Below, piece after piece: positions 15,222 through 22,971 of a stretch of DNA of 64,000 bases. The DNA is from Treponema zioleckii. GTDB taxonomy: Bacteria; Spirochaetota; Spirochaetia; Treponematales; Treponemataceae. The position numbers and the translations under genes are program-made. Location: assembly GCF_014737315.1 (NCBI RefSeq), contig NZ_JPUF01000010.1, forward strand, positions 1 to 64,000, in the 5' to 3' direction. Position 1 is the stretch's first letter; each line of letters begins with the position of its first letter. The notes beneath the pieces are model-generated. The model searched no databases, had not been told where the DNA came from, and saw only the letters and a program-made list of their open reading frames with translations.

Positions 15222-16705
15222 TTATTTTCTCCTGTCAAAGCGTTCTTTTGATTTCCCCACCAGTAGGCATTTTCTTGGGTCAAGATTTCGTATCCGTCTT
15301 TTTCAAATTCTGCTTTGTATTTTTCAAAATTTGCAGGATTCAATGAGACAAGAAGGATAGCCGAATCATTCAGAATGTATTTTGAAATAAAATCCTGAAT
15401 GTCTTTTTGAGTGACTTTTGAAATATTTTTCGTGTAGTCAAAAAAATAGTCTGCCCCGCAAGAAGCCCAAATTCCAGAGAGGGAGGCAAGAATTCCTTCC
15501 GCTGTTTCTGTCTGATAAATTTGTGCGTCTTCCATTCTGCGCACCGTCATTTTTATTTCGTCTTCCGTAAAAGAGTCCGCCTGCAACATTCTAGGAATTG
15601 TTTTTTGGCGGAGTGTCTTCAAAAATTCATTTGCTTGCTTGACCGGCGTTAAAGCTTGGTTTGGAAGCATTGCCGCATAAAAGCCGATTTGTCCGCTTGC
15701 CCGCTGCGTTGAATAATATCCGCCTGTGTAGTCGGAGTCTTGAATCATAAGCGATTTCTCTTCCGTGAGCGAGTTTGCAAAAAATCCGCTCGGATCGTTC
15801 AGAAGCGTGCTCCAAACGTCTGCGCCGTATGTGTCTTGCTGGTCGGTTTCGCCATCTGGTCCACGAAGAATATAATTTACGTTTATGTAGTGCGGAGATG
15901 TGTTCGGATTTGCGTAAACTATCTTTTTTACGTTGTTTGTTGGGTTTTTGGTCGGCACCTTTATTTTTGGCACGTCCGTTTTTGGATTTTTCCAATCGCC
16001 ATAAATTTTTTTTACGTATTTTAAGATTTGTTCGTGATTTACGTCTCCGCCAACAAAAATCGCCGCGTTTTCTGGAACGTAATACGTATTTTGGATTTCT
16101 TTCAGCTGTTCTACAGTAGCATTTTTTACGACTTCTGGAATTCCGCTTGAATCGAGTTGCCACGGATAATCCGGGAATAGATGTTTTGAAAGTCCCGCAA
16201 AGAGAATTCTTCCTGGCTGTGTGTAGTAGCCCATGATTTCTGCAAGAACTACGCCTTTTTCGTTTTTAAGCTCGGTTTCGTCCATTTTTGGAGTTCGCAC
16301 TGCATAAGACCAGAATTCCAGTCCGTCGTAAACGGATTCTGCGGGAATCGTAAAGAAATAATTTACGCGGTCCAGCCCCGTAGTTCCGTTCCAATCCGAA
16401 ACGCCGAGTTTGTTCATTGCTTCTGTGCATTCGCGTTCGTTTGCGTATTTTGCGTTGCCTTTGAACATCATGTGCTCGTAAAGATGGAAAAGTCCTGCAC
16501 TTTCTGGAGTTTGCGTTACGGCTCCGCCGCGGATTGCGATTTCAACGTATGCGAGTGGGGCAGAGTTATTTTCTGCCACAAAAAGTTCAAGTCCGTTTTC
16601 AAGTTTGTAGCGGTAAACTCGTTCAAAACTTGTTTTTTCTGCAAACAAAAATGAAATACTTGAAATGACTAAAAATAATAATAAAATTTTTTTGATTTTT
16701 TGCAT
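15218..16705 (-). CDS. Secreted zinc protease, M16 family, active subunit
   Basis: 495 residues with a signal peptide (KILLLFLVISSISFLFA) and an intact zinc motif HLYEH (74-78) within GLFHLYEHMMFKG. The downstream glutamate comes from NEKGVVLAEI (about 148-157), as expected about 77 residues on. The later R/Y pair region (TGGYYSTQRASGQIGFY) resembles the M16 substrate-binding half. It should degrade peptides in the periplasm with the inactive lipoprotein encoded by the overlapping next gene. The ATG has no Shine-Dalgarno and lies 6 nt after a TAAAAT box. Confidence 0.9.
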   Translation of the reverse strand: MQKIKKILLLFLVISSISFLFAEKTSFERVYRYKLENGLELFVAENNSAPLAYVEIAIRGGAVTQTPESAGLFHLYEHMMFKGNAKYANERECTEAMNKLGVSDWNGTTGLDRVNYFFTIPAESVYDGLEFWSYAVRTPKMDETELKNEKGVVLAEIMGYYTQPGRILFAGLSKHLFPDYPWQLDSSGIPEVVKNATVEQLKEIQNTYYVPENAAIFVGGDVNHEQILKYVKKIYGDWKNPKTDVPKIKVPTKNPTNNVKKIVYANPNTSPHYINVNYILRGPDGETDQQDTYGADVWSTLLNDPSGFFANSLTEEKSLMIQDSDYTGGYYSTQRASGQIGFYAAMLPNQALTPVKQANEFLKTLRQKTIPRMLQADSFTEDEIKMTVRRMEDAQIYQTETAEGILASLSGIWASCGADYFFDYTKNISKVTQKDIQDFISKYILNDSAILLVSLNPANFEKYKAEFEKDGYEILTQENAYWWGNQKNALTGENK

Positions 16706-16711
16706 GATAGA

Positions 16712-16717
16712 ATTTTA
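16712..16717 (-). promoter_or_regulatory. -10-like box 6 nt before the M16 start (leaderless arrangement)
   Basis: TAAAAT on the minus strand ends 6 nt from ATG 16705, the same spacing as at the other M16 gene (7779-7784). No ribosome binding site is present between them. Confidence 0.4.
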
Positions 16718-16948
16718 ACACAATTAAACTTTAAAAGTTATAGATTGCGGAAAAATTTTCAAAGTTCCGAATGGCTCAAAATATTTTTTTTAGATTTTTT
16801 GATGTAACCCTTACGGAGAAGTGCGGTTTGTATTAGTGATTGCAAGAGCAAGAAACACAAAGTGTTGCTTTGTATTTTTCATAACAATCATTGCAGTTTT
16901 CACGATGACAAATTTTTCATCATTTTCTGCATCCTCCTCTCCTTTTGG

Positions 16949-16985
16949 GAGCCTGCCGTACGTTGTGCGACAGGCTCTTTTTTTG
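16949..16985 (+). terminator. Intrinsic terminator on the plus strand with no assigned gene
   Basis: GAGCCTG (16949-16955) and CAGGCTC (16971-16977) are followed by seven T. The only neighbours are minus-strand genes, so it implies an unannotated plus-strand transcript across 16720-16980 or is a remnant. No convincing ORF was found in that gap. Confidence 0.55.
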
Positions 16986-17003
16986 TTTTGTAGAATTAAG
17001 GGA

Positions 17004-17033
17004 ACCTCTAAAAAAAATTCAGTTTTTAGAGGT
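17004..17033. terminator. Hairpin after the chemotaxis receptor gene
   Basis: ACCTCTAAAAA (17004-17014) and TTTTTAGAGGT (17023-17033) form an 11-bp stem 12 nt past the minus-strand stop at 17045. Related hairpins with a central A-rich/CTGAA/T-rich layout occur at 22121-22150 and 49453-49479. Confidence 0.6.
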
Positions 17034-17044
17034 AGCTTTGAAAC

Positions 17045-19096
17045 TTAAACCTTAAACTGATTCAGTTTTTCGCTCATAACATCAATGTTGCCTTTTGTTT
17101 CTTTTGCGAGGTCGGCAACATTTTGAGTCGCATTCCTGATTTCTTGGGCACCGGCCGTCATTTCGTCCATGCTTCCGAGAATCGTTGAAGAAATCTGCGT
17201 TACAGTATTCATGTCGTTGATAACATTTTTGATTCCGTCCTGCATTCCGCGGGCTTTGTCTTGAACGCCAGCCGACTGTTTTTTTATGCTGCCGAGAGAT
17301 TTAAAAACCTGCTCCGAAGCCGTTTGCTGCTCTTCCATTGCATTCGTGATTTCGTGGATAATTCTGTCCGTAGTGCTGAGCTGCTCTACAATTGCACCGA
17401 AAGCCGTCTGAGATGACTGTGAGAGCGAAACGACATCTTGAATCGAACTTGTGATTCCAGAAAGCTCGGCTGAAATATTTTTTGACTGCACTCCAGAATT
17501 TTCCGCAAGTTTTCTGATTTCCTCGGCAACTACGCTGAATCCTCTGCCGGCACTTCCTGCGTGTGCAGCTTCAATTGCGGCGTTCATCGCGAGAAGGTTT
17601 GTTTCTGATGCAATTTGAGAAATAACTTTGTTCGCGTCCATGAGCGTCTTTGACTGTTCCGCAATCTGGTTTACTTTTTCGCTTACGTTTCCGAGTTTTC
17701 CCCTTCCGTCGTTTACGGTGGCTCCCAATTCAGAGAAACTGCCTGACATTTTTTTTACGGAAGTGGTTACGCTCGAAATGTTTCCGAGCATTTCTTCTAT
17801 AGCGGCCGAACTTTCGTTGATTCCCGACGTCTGATTTTCGATGAGCGAGAACAATTCTCCGACGTTCTCGGAAGAAATATCCAATACGGAAGATGTGTTC
17901 TGAACCGCGTTCGACTGGTTTTCTGACTGTTTTCGCACCGATTCAATGTTTGCAAGAATTTCTGCCGTGGCGCTTGCCGACTGATGCGCGTTTGAGCCGA
18001 GATTGAATGCGGCTTCATCAAGATTTTTGTGATTTTCTTTGAGCTGAATAATAATTCCGTTCAAAAGTTCTATAAACTTGTTTACGCCCCAGGCAAGGTG
18101 AGAATATTCATTGTTGCCTTGCACCGGAATTCTGAACGTAAGGTCTGCCGTGCCGGACGAAAGGTCGTCGATGGCTTTGGAAACGTTGTTCATTGGTTTT
18201 ATCATATATCGTATGATAAATAATAGAAGAAGAATTAGGATTATGGACGTTCCAGCCACAACGCTTATAAATACTCTTGAAAATATGTGTTCTTTTACCA
18301 TATTTATAAGCTCGACTTTTTTTGCCATGAAGATTGTGGTCAGGAAGTTGTCTTCGTTGTCTTGTATCGGAAAGTAAACTCCGATGTATTTTATGTTGTT
18401 GATTGTTGTGACTTTTGAAGTGATTTCACCGTTTTTTGCCGCGAGAATCGGGCTGTTGTCTTCGATTTTTGTTCCAATCATGCCTTTGAGCGTCGTGTAG
18501 ATTCTGTATTCACCGTCAAAAATTGTGGCTTCGCAGGCCGTGTATGAATGAATTGTATCTAGAAGCTCAGCGTTCGTTACGGTTTTTACTGCTATTAGCG
18601 CGCCGAAAATTCCGTTTTTGTTTTTGAGCGGCACTCCGACGTATGTAACTACATCTTGTCCGAGCTTAAAAAAATCACTTTTTACGTTTCCTTTGAGAAC
18701 TTCATCTACGATTTCTTTTTTGTCGAATGTTCCGTAGCGTGAGTCTGAGACCTGATTTCCGTTGATGTCATAAAATACAGAAGCCCTCGTGCCGTAATAA
18801 TAGGTTGCCCGAAGAGCTAGCACTTGCAGAACCTGCTGATTCCATCCTTCGTTTTCATTGTGGATTTCAGCATAAAAATCAGCCATGAGCCGAACGTCTT
18901 TTGTAAGGACTTCGCATGAGTAATCGATTTCTTCTTGTGCTATAGAAAGCTGGGATTCAATTTCATCCGTAAAATAGCCCGAAAGCTGACCGGTCAGTTC
19001 TTTGTTTACAATCAAAATTAGAACTGCAGAGTAGACGAGTAGGGCAATAGCGATTAAAAGACAGATTAATTTTGAAATGGATTTTCTTTTTTTCAT
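17045..19096 (-). CDS. Methyl-accepting chemotaxis protein with periplasmic Cache-type sensor
   Basis: 683 residues. TM1 spans about 10-30; the periplasmic sensor 31-280 contains a Cache-like 'DVVTYVGVPLKNKNGIFGALIAVK' element; TM2 spans about 280-300; then come HAMP (KPMNNVSKAIDDLSSGTADLTF) and a long coiled-coil signalling domain. The tip NLLAMNAAIEAAHAG..GRGFSVVAEEIRKLAE is the conserved CheA/CheW-binding hairpin. No C-terminal CheR-tethering pentapeptide is present (ends LNQFKV). GGAG lies 8 nt before the ATG. The ligand cannot be predicted; Cache sensors often bind small organic molecules. Confidence 0.95.
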   Translation of the reverse strand: MKKRKSISKLICLLIAIALLVYSAVLILIVNKELTGQLSGYFTDEIESQLSIAQEEIDYSCEVLTKDVRLMADFYAEIHNENEGWNQQVLQVLALRATYYYGTRASVFYDINGNQVSDSRYGTFDKKEIVDEVLKGNVKSDFFKLGQDVVTYVGVPLKNKNGIFGALIAVKTVTNAELLDTIHSYTACEATIFDGEYRIYTTLKGMIGTKIEDNSPILAAKNGEITSKVTTINNIKYIGVYFPIQDNEDNFLTTIFMAKKVELINMVKEHIFSRVFISVVAGTSIILILLLLFIIRYMIKPMNNVSKAIDDLSSGTADLTFRIPVQGNNEYSHLAWGVNKFIELLNGIIIQLKENHKNLDEAAFNLGSNAHQSASATAEILANIESVRKQSENQSNAVQNTSSVLDISSENVGELFSLIENQTSGINESSAAIEEMLGNISSVTTSVKKMSGSFSELGATVNDGRGKLGNVSEKVNQIAEQSKTLMDANKVISQIASETNLLAMNAAIEAAHAGSAGRGFSVVAEEIRKLAENSGVQSKNISAELSGITSSIQDVVSLSQSSQTAFGAIVEQLSTTDRIIHEITNAMEEQQTASEQVFKSLGSIKKQSAGVQDKARGMQDGIKNVINDMNTVTQISSTILGSMDEMTAGAQEIRNATQNVADLAKETKGNIDVMSEKLNQFKV

Positions 19097-19323
19097 ATTT
19101 ATGGCTCCGTGTTTTAAAATTTTTTATTTGTGTATTTTGAAAATAGTTAAAATTCTGTTTTTTCTATAAGATTGTCTTAAAAGTGACATTTTTTCAATTT
19201 TCAGAACAAACCTATGTTAATTATCGCACCGTTTTGTTAGTATTTCTATTATTTTTTTCGGTTAGATTTTACCTAACTTCGAAAATCTTCATGTCAAGCA
19301 CATTATTGTGAACTTGTTGTGTC

Positions 19324-19459
19324 AAAAAATCGTATGGCGATTCGCTTCGGCGTTTCTATAAAAATAGATGACGACCGTAATGGGTATCCGACTCCCTACG
19401 GTCGCGAACGGTCGAAATTATTTTTCTGCCCCGCCTACGCTACTGCCCATACGATTTTT
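19324..19459. repeat. Nested palindromic element, copy A (upstream of mnmA)
   Basis: Outer arms AAAAAATCGTATGG (19324-19337) and CCATACGATTTTT (19447-19459) enclose a core GGTATCCGACTCCCTACGGT..GCGAACGGTC (19383-19413). The same core, inverted, lies inside the element at 30719-30850, whose outer arms are unrelated in sequence but equally palindromic. The rest of this 425-bp gap (19097-19323) is AT-rich and shows nothing recognisable. Confidence 0.7.
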
Positions 19460-19522
19460 GGTCAGCTTTTTCGGGAATGTGGTTGCCATGAGAAAAGTTT
19501 GTAGACAGGAGTTGAAAAAATT

Positions 19523-20698
19523 ATGAATTTTATTGATGTTGAAATGCCTAAGGCGGGCGACACTGTTGTTGTAGGAATGAGCGGTGGCGTTGACTCAACT
19601 TTGGTTGCGACTCTCCTAAAAGAGAAGGGCTGCAATGTGATTGGCGTTACGATGGCTCTTTGGAAAGGCGATTTGCCTCCGCTTCCGAACGGACAAAAGC
19701 TTCACAGTTCGTGTTACGGACCTGACGAGAACGAGGATATTGAGCAGTGCGAGAAATTCTGCAAAGAGCATGGAATCGAATATCATGTGATTGACGTAAA
19801 AGATGAGTATCACAATCAGGTCCTTGAATATTTTAAGGCTGAATACCGTGCCGGAAGGACGCCGAATCCTTGCATTCGCTGCAATTCGCTCATAAAATTC
19901 GGCGCGCTTTTAAAAGGCGTTGAGAACATGGGAATTCATTTTGACTGGTTCTGCACTGGCCATTACGCAAAAATCGTTCATCCAGAGACAGGACTTTGGG
20001 GAACTGACGAAAAACCTGCGATGATTGCTTGCGCGACTGATATTACAAAAGACCAGGCTTATTTCTTGTACAGAATTCCTAGCAAAACTCTTGAAAAAGT
20101 TCGCTTTCCCCTCGGATTCACCGAAAAGAAAAAGGTTTTTGAAATGGCAAAGGAACGTGGACTTGCTGCGGCTGAGCGAAAGGAAAGCCAGGATTTTATT
20201 CCGCCTGAATTCTTCAATGAACTTTTTAAGGACAAACCTGGTGTTCCTGGCGACATAATCGATTTGGACGGTCATGTTCTCGGTCATCACAAGGGAATTG
20301 AGCATTATACTATCGGGCAGAGAAAAGGACTTGGAATCAGTTCTACCAGGCCGCTTTACGTTCATTCGATTGACGCAAAGAAGAATCTTGTGGTTCTTGC
20401 CGACAACGACGATTTGCTTTGCAGCGGTCTTATTGCTGATGATTTTGTTTGGCCTGCCGGCGTTGCTCCAAAAGAAAAATTTGAGGGAATGGTAAAAATC
20501 CGTTTGGCTTCAAGACCCGTAAAATGCACGATAGAGCCTTACACTCCGCTTGAAGGTGAGTCGTTCAACGGAGATGCGTACAAGTTTACTTTTGCGGAAT
20601 CTCAGAGGGCCGTGGCACCTGGACAGAGTGCCGTAATCTACATAGACGGCGTGATTTCTGGCGGCGGAGTTATAAATAAGAGTCTTCAAGAAAAATAA
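19523..20698 (+). CDS. mnmA: tRNA 2-thiouridine(34) synthase MnmA, variant without the second catalytic Cys
   Basis: 391 residues. It adenylates and thiolates U34 of Glu/Gln/Lys tRNAs. The PP-loop GMSGGVDST (18-26) and the GRTPNPCIRCN motif (about 111-121, first catalytic Cys) are present, and the C-terminal beta-barrel ends the protein as usual. Where the family has ESQDICFIP with the second, persulfide-forming Cys, this protein reads ESQDFIPPEFF, so that residue is missing. An extra SSCYGP near residue 62 could be an alternative ligand, as in Fe-S-type thiouridylases. AGGAG lies upstream of the ATG. Confidence 0.9.
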   Translation: MNFIDVEMPKAGDTVVVGMSGGVDSTLVATLLKEKGCNVIGVTMALWKGDLPPLPNGQKLHSSCYGPDENEDIEQCEKFCKEHGIEYHVIDVKDEYHNQVLEYFKAEYRAGRTPNPCIRCNSLIKFGALLKGVENMGIHFDWFCTGHYAKIVHPETGLWGTDEKPAMIACATDITKDQAYFLYRIPSKTLEKVRFPLGFTEKKKVFEMAKERGLAAAERKESQDFIPPEFFNELFKDKPGVPGDIIDLDGHVLGHHKGIEHYTIGQRKGLGISSTRPLYVHSIDAKKNLVVLADNDDLLCSGLIADDFVWPAGVAPKEKFEGMVKIRLASRPVKCTIEPYTPLEGESFNGDAYKFTFAESQRAVAPGQSAVIYIDGVISGGGVINKSLQEK

Positions 20699-20783
20699 AC
20701 TTTTGTTATAAACAAAAGAAAAATCGGAAATTCTGCTGATTTTTGGAAATTTTTGGACAAAAAACGGAAGTAACCAATATAGA
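20697..20783 (+). promoter_or_regulatory. Shared-regulon promoter P1 (lamin-tail lipoprotein)
   Basis: AAACTTTTGTTATA (20697-20710) lies 69 bp upstream of CGGAAGTAACCA (core GGAAGTAAC 20766-20774), followed at once by TATAGA (20778-20783). An intervening TTTTTGGAAATT is also shared. The same order occurs before the secretion operon (30614-30688) and before ssb (26098-26024, minus). Confidence 0.65.
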
Positions 20784-20804
20784 TGCAAATCTGGAGGTTA
20801 TTTT

Positions 20805-21890
20805 ATGAAAAAAGTAAGTGGAATTTTCCGATTTTGGAGTATTGTTGCAGGAATTTCTTCGTTCGTGCTGGCCAGTTTTCTTCCTGTTTCGTGCAAAATG
20901 ACCGAAGACGGAATTACGATTGACGATGCCGACGTTGAAGCTCCTGCAATTGTTTCTTTTCGTGTAGAAAGTGCTGAGCGGGTAAAAATCGTCTGCTCCA
21001 AAAAAATTGAATTTGAAAGTCTTGCCCTTTCTAAGTTTGGAAGCAAAGAGCCTGCCGGGGAGGTTTCTGTTTCTTATGATGAATCTGGTGCGTCTGCGGC
21101 GATTTTGTTTGCCCAACCGACTCTCGTCGGCTCAAAATATGTTCTTTCGGGCATTATAAAAGATTCTCGCGGAAATACATTGGAATTTACTAAGCCGTTT
21201 GTTGGTTTTAACGCAAATCCTGCTCGTTTGGTTTTGAGCGAAATTCGGCCTGGCTCATCTGGAAATAAAGTTGAATTTGTGGAAGTTTATGCTCTTTCGG
21301 ACGGAAATGTTTCGGGGCTTTCGATTGTGAGTGGACTTTATGGCGAAAAAAAGAGATATCATTTCCCTTCTGTTGAAGTGTCTAAAGGTGAGTACATAAC
21401 GGTTCACATGCGCACAAAAGATACTGAAAAAGATAAGTGCATTAATGAGACGGGAAGTGAGCTTTCGCGTTCGTCAGCTACTGATTCGTCTTCATCACGT
21501 GATTTGTGGAAGTCTACGAGTGAGCGTTATGTGGCTTCAAAGGATGTTCTTGCCCTGATGAAAGACTCAGACGGAACTCTTCTTGATGCGATTTTGTATT
21601 CTCAGAGCGGTAATAACGAGCCGTGGAAAAGTAATGTTCAGAAAGCAATTGCTAAGGCTGCCGTTGAGTCTGGCGTTTGGACTGGTGGCGTAGAGCCTTC
21701 TGAAAATGGTTTTGCAGACAACATTACGAACGCCGCAACTAGTCGCTCACTTTCAAGACAGAATATTGCGGAACTTTCTAAAATGAAAGAAATCCCTGAT
21801 GTTATTCCTGCAGGTCCGTCTGATTGGCTGGTCGTAAAAACAGTTACTCCTGGAATGAAAAATAGCAGTGAGCCTTACGTTAAGAAATAA
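20805..21890 (+). CDS. Lipoprotein with Ig-like and lamin-tail-like domains
   Basis: 361 residues. The signal peptide ends in a lipobox (FLPVSCKM), so it is probably a membrane lipoprotein. Residues about 45-140 resemble a bacterial Ig-like domain (EAPAIVSFRVESAERVKIVC..), and about 143-215 a lamin-tail-type fold (LVLSEIRPGSSGNKVEFVEV, then 'VSGLSIVSG'). A Ser/Thr-rich low-complexity stretch follows. Lamin-tail domains occur in secreted nucleases and cell-surface proteins, but no nuclease motif is visible here. It has GGAGG and the unusual P1 promoter, suggesting co-regulation with the type II secretion operon and ssb. Function unknown. Confidence 0.7.
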   Translation: MKKVSGIFRFWSIVAGISSFVLASFLPVSCKMTEDGITIDDADVEAPAIVSFRVESAERVKIVCSKKIEFESLALSKFGSKEPAGEVSVSYDESGASAAILFAQPTLVGSKYVLSGIIKDSRGNTLEFTKPFVGFNANPARLVLSEIRPGSSGNKVEFVEVYALSDGNVSGLSIVSGLYGEKKRYHFPSVEVSKGEYITVHMRTKDTEKDKCINETGSELSRSSATDSSSSRDLWKSTSERYVASKDVLALMKDSDGTLLDAILYSQSGNNEPWKSNVQKAIAKAAVESGVWTGGVEPSENGFADNITNAATSRSLSRQNIAELSKMKEIPDVIPAGPSDWLVVKTVTPGMKNSSEPYVKK

Positions 21891-21942
21891 GGTGACATTC
21901 TAAAAACTGTGCTGTCGAATGAAAATCTGTTTTTAGATTTCT

Positions 21943-22052
21943 AACGCAGATAAACACGGACATTCGCAGGTGGGGCGGAGATAATTATTAAAAATATGTT
22001 CTCTTTTACGGTATCTGCGTCCTATCTGCGTGTTTCTGCATTCATCTGCGTT
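21943..22052. repeat. Palindromic element built of ATCTGCGT-like units
   Basis: AACGCAGATAAACACGG at the left faces CCTATCTGCGTGTTTCTGCA and TCATCTGCGTT at the right, so the ends are inverted repeats and the right arm is itself made of ATCTGCGT repeats. Related copies lie at 25349-25440 and within 58040-58200 and 59840-60540. Intergenic, no ORF. Confidence 0.65.
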
Positions 22053-22120
22053 AAAAACTTATTTTCATTGGCTGTCATTCCCGTTCTTGACTTGGTGACT
22101 TTGCTTTTTTAGCATAGGGG

Positions 22121-22150
22121 CACCTCGAAAAACTGAAGTTTTTCGAAGTG
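22121..22150. repeat. Short hairpin CACCTCGAAAAACT/AGTTTTTCGAAGTG
   Basis: A 14-bp stem with one mismatch and a 2-nt loop. Same family as the hairpins at 17004-17033 and 49453-49479. It may terminate transcripts arriving from the lipoprotein gene. Confidence 0.5.
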
Positions 22151-22217
22151 TCCATAGTCTATTTTAAGAATGGGTTGACTTTGCCGTTTCTCATAGTAAA
22201 ATGTATTCGTAAAAAGT

Positions 22218-22889
22218 ATGAAAATTCAAAAGTTATTCAAATTTGTGCCAGACGAATACGACGTCACAAGCAAAAAATTTATTCCGTGCTATGATGATTT
22301 TTATGGAACTATCACTAAAATGATAACTTCCAATATCAGTCAGCCTGGGTCAATTCTTGATTTAGGAGCGGGGTCCGGGCTTCTTTCGCGGTTTTGGTTT
22401 CAGGAATTCCCTAATTCAGAGTTCGTGCTTCTTGACCGTTCCGAAGATGCGTTAAAAACTGCCCGAAAGCGTTTTTTTGAATTCAACAACGTAAGCTATC
22501 GCACGATGGATTACACAAAGGACTTTCCTGCGGAACTTTTTGATGCTGTAATTTCATCGCTTTGCGTAAATAATATCGATAACGAGCGCAAGCCAATTCT
22601 TTTTAAGAAGATTTTTGAAAAACTCCCGGAAGGCGGAATTTTTGTTGATTATGACCAGTTCACTTCAAAATCAGAAAAAGTTTCTGTAATGGCCGACAAA
22701 TATTGGGAAAAGCAGATTTCATTCCGTGGGCTTTCGGCTCAGGACGCTTTTCGCTGGAACGGAAACAGAAATCTAAAAAATGAGTGTTCCGTTCATCAGA
22801 TGATTGAAATGCTGGAAAATGCAGGCTTTAAGGAAGTTGATTGCATTTATTCTTACGAGAAATTTGCGGTCATAATTGCAATAAAATAG
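22218..22889 (+). CDS. Class I SAM-dependent methyltransferase
   Basis: 223 residues. Motif I LDLGAGSGLLSRF (about 47-59) and acidic motif II FVLLDRSEDAL (about 68-78) form the SAM site; the motif IV-like DAVISSLCVNNID (about 108-120) and 'LPEGGIFVDYDQF' complete a standard Rossmann methyltransferase. No substrate domain is recognisable. The gene stands alone between housekeeping genes, 82 nt before the U32 gene. Substrate unknown; small molecules are as likely as macromolecules. Confidence 0.8.
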   Translation: MKIQKLFKFVPDEYDVTSKKFIPCYDDFYGTITKMITSNISQPGSILDLGAGSGLLSRFWFQEFPNSEFVLLDRSEDALKTARKRFFEFNNVSYRTMDYTKDFPAELFDAVISSLCVNNIDNERKPILFKKIFEKLPEGGIFVDYDQFTSKSEKVSVMADKYWEKQISFRGLSAQDAFRWNGNRNLKNECSVHQMIEMLENAGFKEVDCIYSYEKFAVIIAIK

Positions 22890-22971
22890 AAGATTCCTTT
22901 CCTGATTTACTGACGAATCTTAATAATTCTGATATTATCGGCATGAGATATTTTTTTTATGAGGATAATTT

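Noticed and set aside
16821-17048. 75-codon plus-strand ORF upstream of the terminator at 16949-16985
   Set aside because: It starts at a GTG only 2 nt from a GGAG, runs through the terminator hairpin and has no recognisable content.
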